DNA of 13,727 bases, from positions 1 through 13,727 of the forward strand of contig CANIBV010000031.1 in assembly GCA_947466005.1 (NCBI GenBank), read 5' to 3'. Of this stretch, positions 10,601-13,727 are shown in pieces. Position numbers and translations under genes: made by a program. A model generated the notes under the pieces. That model searched no databases and had not been told where the DNA came from. It saw nothing but the letters and a program-made list of their open reading frames with translations. This DNA is from Spartobacteria bacterium (GTDB taxonomy: Bacteria > Verrucomicrobiota > Verrucomicrobiia > Chthoniobacterales > UBA6821). The number at the start of each line of letters is the position of its first letter. Position 1 is the stretch's first letter.

Positions 10601-13342
10601 GTACGTTTTGAAATCGATCATTCCACCCGGCACAAGGGCAATACCATCGAAGTCGATATTGGCAGCAGCCAGGCTTAACGATCCACCGGGTGAGAGACCC
10701 AATTGGATGCCGGATGGAACCGTGATCGACCCGTCATGGTTGTTGATCTTGAGGGAGCCTATTCCCCGATCACCAAAAAAGCCCGCCCCAAGGGTGATTG
10801 TTGCTAGATTGAAAGAGCCGGAGGCATCGTTCATCCCTGCGGCAAAGTACAAATCGGGCTTGTACGGGGATGCATCGACGGCACCGGATCCCTCGATCCT
10901 GCTGTTCTTGATCTGGAGACTGAGACTTGAAGGGGAAGGAAGCGTGCTGAGCAGGGCCGTGGATCTGACCTGCCTCGGACCGGTGACGACTTCGCCCAAG
11001 AGGGATCCGGCCAACTGCATGGCGGGGGCTTGGAGCAGGATACTACCCCCGTTCGCACCGTTCAGATATCCCGGCTCGTAACGCTTCTGCATGGGATCAA
11101 GCGGACTCGCGGAAAATGTTTTGGTCACCCCCCACTTCTCATATTTCTGAACGGTGCCACCCCCCTTGTAGATCCCATCATAGACGCGGTCCGGCGTGGC
11201 TTGGGCGATATCAACCAGATGCCCCCTGTAGAGGAGTTTGGTGGTGGATGCAAACCCCCCGCCGTAGTTGACCCACCCTCCCGAGACATCCAGCGAGGAA
11301 CCGGGATTGAGAGCGATCCTGTCACCCGCATTCAAGGAGATCGTGCCTCCCTTGGAAGTCAGCTGCCCGACCGTTCTCTCAATCAGGTTGAGAAATCCGG
11401 TGGCATCACCGAGAGGTGTGCCCACCCAGTATTGCCCGTTGTAAGTTCCCGAAATGCGGGAATCCAGCATCAAGGTCTCACCCCTGACACTGCTCGAACG
11501 TTGGAGCGGTGAGTTCGCCAACTCCGGCCCCCGGAGCTGCACGGACAGGAAATTCACAGCGAATGGCACCTTCGTTCCAGTGGATCCTGCAGCACTGATG
11601 ACAGAACCCGGATCCAGGGTAATGCTTCCGGCCGGGGATGAAGCGACGCTCCCGAGAAGAAAAAGGCTATAATCCTGAACGGAGGGTTTGGCCCAGTTTC
11701 CCGCCCGGAGATTGATTCCGGAGCCAAGCCGCGAGGTGACACTGGAAGAGTCGCTGGGTTGCTGACGGGTCGCGCTTGTCATGTCCAGGGGTGACAGCGA
11801 TGCGGGCACATCCGCTCCGGGGGCATGGATATAGGCTCCCTGCGCCAGACGGATCGATCCGGCAAGAGCCGATACGAGTGACGGAAGCGCCGTGGTGGTT
11901 CCGGGGAGTTTCTCGGAACTTCCCCATTCGGGAAGGATCCTTGTGAGACTGTTGGGACCGAAGAGTATCGTGCCGGTTGTCCCTTCGGGCCGGCTGGGAT
12001 CGTAGTAGTAGGGCCTTGCCGTCGTACCTTTTGAGACCACGGCATTGAACGAAGCCATGAGGTCGAATCTTCCGTTTACGGAAACAGTTGTGGAACTCTC
12101 CAGGACACCCGACTGATTGATCATGCGACCGGCAAGTGTTGCGTTGCCGCGGAGCACCTCGATCATCCCCTCATTAACCACGGTGCCGACCATCCTCCCG
12201 TCGCGGTCGACTGATCCCCCGAAAGCGTCGACCACGCGGCCAATGTGAACGTCCAAGCCTCGAAGACTCGGATCGGAGGACGGGTGGGAATTTGCTCCTA
12301 TCTGAAGACCGGCGGCCAGGATTGTCTGTCCGTCGGGAGTTGAAATGGTTCCCTGATTGACCACGCTGGAGCCGGCGAGCATCACCCGTCCCCCGGTGTT
12401 TGCAGAGGATGTCGGCGCACTGATAACCGCCCCTTTCTCGACGACTATTCCACCGATCTGTGACGAAGAAATCGTACCGGGGTCGAAGATCTCGGCATAG
12501 CTCGGGGACTTGTCGGTCTTCAGGGCGGAAAAAAGAAACTGATAGTCGGTATTGTTCAGGATCCCCCTCCCCTCGACCCCCTGACGCGGATCCCCAGCGA
12601 AGTAGGGATTGATCGGGAGGGAGGAGGCCACCAACCCCCGGGTGTTCACCTGTGAGCCGTTGTGAAAAATGATGCCGTTTTGATTCAGGATGTAGACCTG
12701 ACCTTGGGCCTGAATCGAGCCGTAGACATGAGAAGGATCCACTGCCCCCATCACCTTGTTAAAGGCGATCCACTTGCCTGCATCAGCTCCACCCTTGCTT
12801 TGGTTGAAGTTGAGCGTGGTCTTGGAACCCACATTGAACTTGTTCCAGTAGAGGAAGGCATTCTGGCTTTCCTGAACGATTTCGACATGGTGATTGCCAT
12901 TGGCATCGACGGTGGAGACTGGAGCCTTGGCACCGACCCATTCAGCCACCGGATGTGGCACCAATCCATCCGGATGGAGGCCATTGAAAGATGTGCCGGC
13001 CAGTGCGGATCGGGCACTTGACTGAAGGGCCCTCATCGCAGCCACCTGACTGTCCGTGTGTGCCAACATTTCACGGGATCTTGCGGCGGTTGCAGCGGCG
13101 GATGCAGCGCCGGCATTCTGCAATGCAGGCGCTGCCCCTCTTCCTCCAGTTCCGGCAGGGCTCATCACCGATCTGGCGCTCTGGGCCATGACAATAGGAC
13201 TCGATGAAAGAACGAGCAGCAGGGAAAGGACCGCTGCCAGGAATCGGATCAGCGGGTGGGGCCCCTTCCTCTCGAAGGCGCGATAATCCACTGCGGGATC
13301 GGCGACCGAATCTGAAAATGTAATAAGCTTTTTGCCCAGCAT
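1643..13342 (-). CDS. TpsA: giant filamentous-haemagglutinin-family exoprotein with DUF3739-type C-terminus
   Basis: A single uninterrupted frame encodes about 3,899 residues ending in TAA. It is the secreted partner of a two-partner secretion system, predicted to be exported by the neighbouring TpsB and to fold as a long surface beta-helix acting as an adhesin. In order it has: a signal peptide (1-53); an Ala-rich helical stretch (about 70-118); a TPS/haemagglutination-activity domain (about 140-348, with YILNQNGI at 217-224); more than 3,000 residues of beta-helix with recurring GGSISL/GGSVSL strands; a CBM5/12-like module (about 1745-1786); a DUF3739-like region (about 3490-3806); an Ala/Pro linker; and a VEVLGYGGG tail. 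Family-typical core stretches are recognisable, such as DIAQATPDRVYDGI, STTWWVNYANFFQGVGALGG and DIQLRNQFATIYTAG. I saw only one cysteine (residue 1855), as expected for a substrate exported unfolded. I chose ATG at 13342, with AGGA 10 nt upstream; TTG at 13351 would add three residues but has AGGA almost touching it. What it binds cannot be read from the sequence; an adhesin or surface-structure role is inferred from the family. Confidence 0.95.
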   Translation of the reverse strand: MLGKKLITFSDSVADPAVDYRAFERKGPHPLIRFLAAVLSLLLVLSSSPIVMAQSARSVMSPAGTGGRGAAPALQNAGAASAAATAARSREMLAHTDSQVAAMRALQSSARSALAGTSFNGLHPDGLVPHPVAEWVGAKAPVSTVDANGNHHVEIVQESQNAFLYWNKFNVGSKTTLNFNQSKGGADAGKWIAFNKVMGAVDPSHVYGSIQAQGQVYILNQNGIIFHNGSQVNTRGLVASSLPINPYFAGDPRQGVEGRGILNNTDYQFLFSALKTDKSPSYAEIFDPGTISSSQIGGIVVEKGAVISAPTSSANTGGRVMLAGSSVVNQGTISTPDGQTILAAGLQIGANSHPSSDPSLRGLDVHIGRVVDAFGGSVDRDGRMVGTVVNEGMIEVLRGNATLAGRMINQSGVLESSTTVSVNGRFDLMASFNAVVSKGTTARPYYYDPSRPEGTTGTILFGPNSLTRILPEWGSSEKLPGTTTALPSLVSALAGSIRLAQGAYIHAPGADVPASLSPLDMTSATRQQPSDSSSVTSRLGSGINLRAGNWAKPSVQDYSLFLLGSVASSPAGSITLDPGSVISAAGSTGTKVPFAVNFLSVQLRGPELANSPLQRSSSVRGETLMLDSRISGTYNGQYWVGTPLGDATGFLNLIERTVGQLTSKGGTISLNAGDRIALNPGSSLDVSGGWVNYGGGFASTTKLLYRGHLVDIAQATPDRVYDGIYKGGGTVQKYEKWGVTKTFSASPLDPMQKRYEPGYLNGANGGSILLQAPAMQLAGSLLGEVVTGPRQVRSTALLSTLPSPSSLSLQIKNSRIEGSGAVDASPYKPDLYFAAGMNDASGSFNLATITLGAGFFGDRGIGSLKINNHDGSITVPSGIQLGLSPGGSLSLAAANIDFDGIALVPGGMIDFKTYNVSYDQAWELQGRVTSVFQGYDGKGILQLGTGAILSTAGKISSNFGSDAFSGPIVNNGGSVSLSGYFLNLEKASIIDVSGGALVGAVAQPAPVYGNAGSIVISGGRDLDVGTINDGSLLLRGSLAGFAGPGSHPGSLTIEAPAIQIGGAVTDSRILGLSPDFFNHGGFSSFTLSGTGLRGDSGSFADELPGIRVAAGAVIRPEVMNRIVTMLGGLRNVLQPGWMKPAVSMTLNSKGLLDPKSTTPVVIQGRTVLEEGSLIDLAPQLSLLSTVSTVPVIMGSSLSVGGKILDMGGVLSAPGGSISLSGAGSYPDNNDAPEGALRTLTLMPGAVVSTAGTSAFLRDPLGYGRRVGAVINGGSVSLSGNISLAPGSLIDASGASASLYAPSLVTGRDGSFGRQQMNALTAFSRRAKVDSDGGVIELNGKQMLIALGSLRSTAGGANANGGTLKVSSGRFYNINKGEDLGVDPRDLNLLVTQDSASLAAVISSDVAAGKSARGYFYSDAVREGGFDAVELGGNVEFSGPVALSLPSSIRVATGGVISADNKVSLSATHVALGTPVIGSLALGDPSLNNAFDPAQNRFMSSSPGMGSISVKARIIEIGNLLFQGVSKADLLADGGVIRGDGTFNISGSLLMKAAQISPVTASRFTVAAYANGSTGGEIVVQQSGDLPSLPLSAGGVLSLYASKIIQNGTLSAPFGTINLGWDGSGASPKDPVSGSGIVPGKSMPVTQSLTLGAEGLTSVSAIDPSTGREMAIPYGIMINGTQWIDPTGQDISASGLPSKGVNLSAARVVTENGSAIDVRGGGDLIAYQWNAGLKGTVDPSAQPLGAWDGGKNYSQGSKVIYHGKIFSARQSVNGIAPDIGIYWSEAKESYAVIPGFGSDFLPVLRFPDSSKTAGDPGFVSSSLSLGDKITLAGGDGLAGGTYTLLPSRYAILPGACLITPTGLAQESEPSSLIRPDGTALVAGYRYNALNLGRGFNPINQLFEVLSPGRTSERSDLGFVSASSFLPSAQRFSPVKDAARLSIRATTAMNLLGSVAGNGAPGGRGANIDLSSSHRFEIGGQSDPSSIALDAATLSSWKAGSLLIGGDRRFTESGVTITPSSSFITVHQSPSALAAQDLILVASDGIIVEEGAGIVSTGSSEANAATVQGNGAAIRVSSDQGSSLVRAGSSGSPITGFHIADGALLSGGSITLDSSGAASVADGSHIEGGAVTVAAGAVNLSFDGSKQASFLNLSGTALSGISSVDSLTIASYSGITFRGPGQLGSSELKNLTLRAGSLSGDGNSDVTIRAQRISLENTISATPLASVSGSVGRKLEITSDILVTGNGKMVVSGFPDVSIQASGGVLGRGDGGVAVNGNLTISTSLLAGEASSQSLIEATGVLKTVGMPGTPQVASGLGAALLLKGSAIDAGARVSRPSGKIALEASSGKVTVSSLLDVAGVTTAIHDLIKTTDGGDIVLTSKTDDVRVTTDGLLNADAPSQGGNGGSISLIATLGTALIEGGISARSPQGEDGDFTADLSRFGSSGDLTPLGELLSSAGLMGSISIRIRNGDVMVSRVKASEYALSADNGSIVVNGLVDASGPTGGSISLIAGKSIIAEKDAFLSVRGMVFDNSGNGGSITLEAGANSLLAGGVANAAPTSRYADGIHVIDIRPGAVLELGVDQAAVAGQLAGTLHLRAPRTVDGSDLQINPIEGQIKNASSIRMEGFARYDAASITDASIDSFKETALTDAAAFMASVNSKLVGQHRTLSLVPSVAGISEFNPGIEILNSKGGLVLNEDWDLSLERYGVQRTVTDLLGNPTGSTIGTSAGYLRLKALGDITFLGSLSDGFGDSINAASQSPSIDGSSYGLQFAQLLPLLDTGTGKIGQNSWSYSITAGGDLGAADVSATKGIGSVRLGRLTDNANITKNPTGENAVTASSLEGNYQVIRSGNGSIQINAGDDIQLRNQFATIYTAGTLLPDQTLGGRFDIPSSVLSLLEVGNNSSTLGIYQQPTYYLPQYSAMGGDVRLNAAGNILRVQKLTKQYDAKGNEIQTPYEKDALLTADSSRQLPSGWLMRRGQVKADGSWDIKTSEILDPDIPEVASTTWWVNYANFFQGVGALGGGNISLTAAGDIRNMDVSIPTQGRLTSRDVSGGAVLKPSEGILTETGGGDMIVRAGGDIDAGVYYVERGDANLRADGSIVSNKTRDARGDYLNALSDLNNNASSANPEAATWLPTSFFAGGKSRVSVVSRGDALLGPVGNVFLMPQGINNDLAYKNYFSSYGLDPAEGIADFSAMSLGGDITMRSQLLYAPAFQTWALHNGVTKNGGKYQPWVRTVEADPGSTELSAGAGLMVPNIRLTALGGDLLLEGALTMAPSPTGNASLAAKGDIQGVYKQITGVSWNTSQINLSDAATESIPSYAAPLSQSSDFASSPGIGSYLASLNAALSETASYSGNNGAIQGKIARHDQNLLHRGDSKPMLLYAEGNVSGIQFYSPKMARIMAGNDLSDVAISIQHLSPSDVSVVSAGGMMRLYDANTERLTAAQDDLSNLDPRLPRPAPRGGDLQISGPGILQVLARGDIDLGTGDVRADGTGVGISSIGNARNPALPFEGADIFVGAGLNLPFGLNGSALDVQSFVTQAKALPDAAQYLQFLKESISQGASSALESKVAGMTSLDEILTSNTLTPEERARLGASLFYIVLREAGRDYNREGSETFGTYANGEKAIASFFKSGSSGDIRMNSRDIRTKSGGGINMMAPGGGISLAPFAISSSTTPPGIVTESGGGINIFTKESVSLGIGRIFTLRGGAIMIWSDQGDIAAGSSAKTVATAPPTRVVVDPQSGEVLTDLAGLATGGGIGVLATVKGVPPGNVDLIAPVGAIDAGDAGIRSTGNLNLAAARILNANNISVGGSTSGAPAAPPPPAAPNVSGATAASSASAANNASAQASTKPSSDQPKDEAPSVISVEVLGYGGGDGSAEEEESKKAAVGASVAPPQASL
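1763..1924 (-). other. Ala/Pro/Ser-rich low-complexity linker near the TpsA C-terminus
   Basis: Residues about 3807-3860 consist mostly of Ala, Pro and Ser (for example GAPAAPPPPAAPNVSGA). They separate the DUF3739-like region from the final conserved-looking VISVEVLGYGGG segment and the charged end EEEESKK. It probably acts as a flexible spacer. No sorting motif such as LPXTG or PEP-CTERM is present at the end. Confidence 0.7.
1925..2875 (-). other. DUF3739-like C-terminal region of TpsA
   Basis: Residues about 3490-3806. It opens with GVGISSIGNARNPALPFEGA, continues through a predicted helical part (LTPEERARLGASLFYIVLRE, then GRDYNREGSETFGTYANGEK), and returns to glycine-rich strands (GGGINMMAPGGGISL, GGAIMIWSDQGDIAAG, VDLIAPVGAIDAGDAGIRS). 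This succession matches my recollection of the Pfam family DUF3739, found near the C-terminus of filamentous-haemagglutinin-type outer-membrane proteins. Its function is not established. The boundaries are approximate and the assignment is from memory, not from a profile search. Confidence 0.75.
7985..8110 (-). other. CBM5/12-like (type-3 chitin-binding-like) module inside TpsA
   Basis: Residues about 1745-1786 of TpsA. The pattern AWDGGKNYSQGSKVIYHGK, then IFSARQSVNGIAP, then YWSEA reproduces the compact CBM5/12 signature: W-x5-Y-x2-G-x2-V-x-Y-x-G-x2-[FY]-x-A, a Gly-x2-Pro turn, and a closing Trp. Aromatic positions W1746, Y1752, Y1759, F1763 and W1782 are the ones the fold uses for packing or sugar stacking. 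It sits between two family-typical beta-helix segments, GGGDLIAYQWNAG before and SYAVIPGFG after, so it looks like an insertion in the repeat scaffold. Related modules bind chitin or other beta-glycans and also occur in phage tail fibres. The ligand here is unknown. Confidence 0.7.
12299..12925 (-). other. TPS secretion domain (haemagglutination activity domain) of TpsA
   Basis: Residues about 140-348 of TpsA. The segment VEIVQESQNAFLYWNKFNVG at 153-172, then TTLNFNQ, GSIQAQGQVYILNQNGIIF and VNTRGLVASSL, match the conserved order of the filamentous-haemagglutinin N-terminal domain. In characterised systems the periplasmic POTRA domains of TpsB recognise this domain. The classical NPNGI motif appears as NQNGI (220-224), and the place usually held by NPNL reads DPSHVYG (202-208). 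Both are variants I recall from this subfamily. Confidence 0.9.
13184..13342 (-). other. TpsA signal peptide with long n-region
   Basis: Residues 1-53 of TpsA. The first 30 residues are polar and charged (MLGKKLITFSDSVADPAVDY, then RAFERKGPHP). They are followed by a hydrophobic core at 31-50 (LIRFLAAVLSLLLVLSSSPI) and a likely cleavage site after VMA, before QSARS. The n-region is longer than in a standard Sec signal. It does not look like the extended signal peptide region (ESPR) common in proteobacterial TpsA and autotransporter proteins. Cleavage position is a judgement by eye. Confidence 0.75.
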
Positions 13343-13352
13343 GAGAGGCAAA

Positions 13353-13356
13353 TCCT
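13353..13356 (-). promoter_or_regulatory. Probable tpsA ribosome binding site deciding the start
   Basis: AGGA on the coding strand ends 10 nt before the ATG at 13342. It is only 1 nt from the alternative TTG at 13351, too close for initiation there, so the ATG is preferred. It is a short match with slightly long spacing, so moderately weak. Confidence 0.45.
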
Positions 13357-13380
13357 AGTCTAAAGAGACCTTCCTGACTT

Positions 13381-13398
13381 GTTACAATTCCGTCATAT
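13381..13398 (-). promoter_or_regulatory. Half-conserved copy of the same repeat upstream of tpsA
   Basis: On the coding strand it reads ATATGAC-GGAA-TTGTAAC, ending about 38 bp before the tpsA ATG. The spacer and promoter-proximal heptamer are identical to the tpsB site; the distal heptamer is degenerate. Read on the other strand, the distal half CCGTCAT matches the enterobacterial Pho-box heptamer CTGTCAT at six of seven positions. Its presence in front of both genes suggests shared control. If it occupied the -35 region, transcription would start only a short way before the ATG. Confidence 0.5.
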
Positions 13399-13536
13399 TC
13401 CGACCGCCATAGGAAGACCTCCCGGGGAAAATAGAACACAACCCACTCCCAGCGTAAGACACCGGAGATTGCGTGGTAGGAGGAAAAAGAGTCATCTCAC
13501 CCGGACAGCGAATTACCATCGGGACAACATCCATTC

Positions 13537-13727
13537 TCAATGTTTGGGAAGTTTGTTTTTGTGCTTTCCGGGGGCAATGGGTTGCTCCGAAGGGTGCGGT
13601 ATCGGCGAGCTCTGATCCGGGGTCTTTTGGACAGGGGGAGGGTTCACACCGCCGGAAAGATTCTGAACCGCATTCTGAAGATCAACAAGCGGCACCCATC
13701 CGATCAGGCTGCCCTGCTTGCCAGTGA
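13537..13727 (-). CDS. C-terminal end of an unidentified protein (5' part outside the window)
   Basis: A minus-strand frame is open from the right edge to a TGA at 13537-13539, giving 62 complete codons. The visible part starts TGKQGSLIGWVPLVDLQNAV and ends in a Pro/Gln/Lys-rich, probably disordered tail (GKHKNKLPKH). The other two minus frames close quickly at this edge, which favours this frame. The residue make-up, a short ordered segment then a Pro-rich tail, looks like a real C-terminus. I do not recognise the family. The IGWVPLVDLQNAVQNL segment faintly recalls the tails of FecR-like periplasmic proteins, but that is a guess. The gene lies 194 bp upstream of tpsA on the same strand. I saw no convincing terminator between them, so it could be co-transcribed with tpsA. 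Confidence 0.55.
   Translation of the reverse strand, partial: TGKQGSLIGWVPLVDLQNAVQNLSGGVNPPPVQKTPDQSSPIPHPSEQPIAPGKHKNKLPKH

Noticed and set aside
1643..13342. Possible CRISPR or tandem DNA repeats suggested by recurring GGATCC-containing strings
   Set aside because: The recurring strings are mostly Gly-Ser codons (GGA TCC) in GGSVSL/GGSISL beta-helix repeats or similar in-frame codon pairs; there is no regular spacing or spacer structure at DNA level.
13071..13439. 122-codon minus-strand frame covering the tpsA leader and N-terminus
   Set aside because: It overlaps the tpsA signal peptide in another frame, is Arg/Cys-rich, and runs through the regulatory repeat; treated as spurious.
13429..13441. 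Short palindrome TCCCGGGGA-like sequence in the upstream gap, considered as a terminator
   Set aside because: Too short a stem, with no loop and no T-run on the coding strand.
13473..13727. 84-codon plus-strand frame running off the right edge
   Set aside because: The opposite-strand frame (13537-13727) looks more protein-like and lies on the strand of all other genes; the plus product resembles no family I know. Not fully excluded, since the right part is cut off.

Overview
The window holds a two-partner secretion (TPS, type Vb) locus, read entirely from the minus strand. In transcription order it contains: (1) the last 62 codons of an unidentified upstream gene (13727 down to 13537); (2) a 194-bp gap with a regulatory-looking repeat; (3) one uninterrupted giant gene for a filamentous-haemagglutinin-type exoprotein (TpsA) of about 3,899 residues (13342 to 1643), filling 85% of the window; (4) a 217-bp gap with a second, better copy of the same repeat; (5) the first 475 or so codons of its cognate outer-membrane transporter of the ShlB/FhaC/HecB family (TpsB), running off the left edge at base 1. 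No tRNA, rRNA, CRISPR array, insertion sequence or phage gene was seen, and no gene-free stretch exceeds 300 bases.

The two genes should work as a pair. TpsA carries an N-terminal signal peptide and crosses the inner membrane by the Sec route. Its TPS domain (about residues 140-348) would be recognised by the two POTRA domains of TpsB in the periplasm. TpsB would then thread the chain through its beta-barrel, and TpsA would fold outside as a long beta-helix. TpsA belongs to the subfamily with an Ala-rich helical stretch before the TPS domain and a DUF3739-type C-terminal region ending in an LGYGGG tail. The most distinctive element is a compact CBM5/12 (type-3 chitin-binding-like) module at about residues 1745-1786, inserted in the beta-helix. 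It suggests a carbohydrate-adhesion function.

Upstream of both tpsA and tpsB lies the sequence GGAATTGTAAC. At tpsB it is a perfect direct repeat, TTGTAAC-GGAA-TTGTAAC, with an 11-bp period; at tpsA the distal copy is degenerate. This is the spacing of a Pho box or similar response-regulator site and suggests that the two genes are co-regulated from separate promoters.

The organism is a diderm (Gram-negative-type) bacterium with moderately high GC. The TpsA/TpsB subfamily is, from memory, found in Verrucomicrobiota and in Proteobacteria such as Burkholderiales and Rhizobiales. I lean weakly to Verrucomicrobiota, but the window has no phylogenetic marker to decide it.
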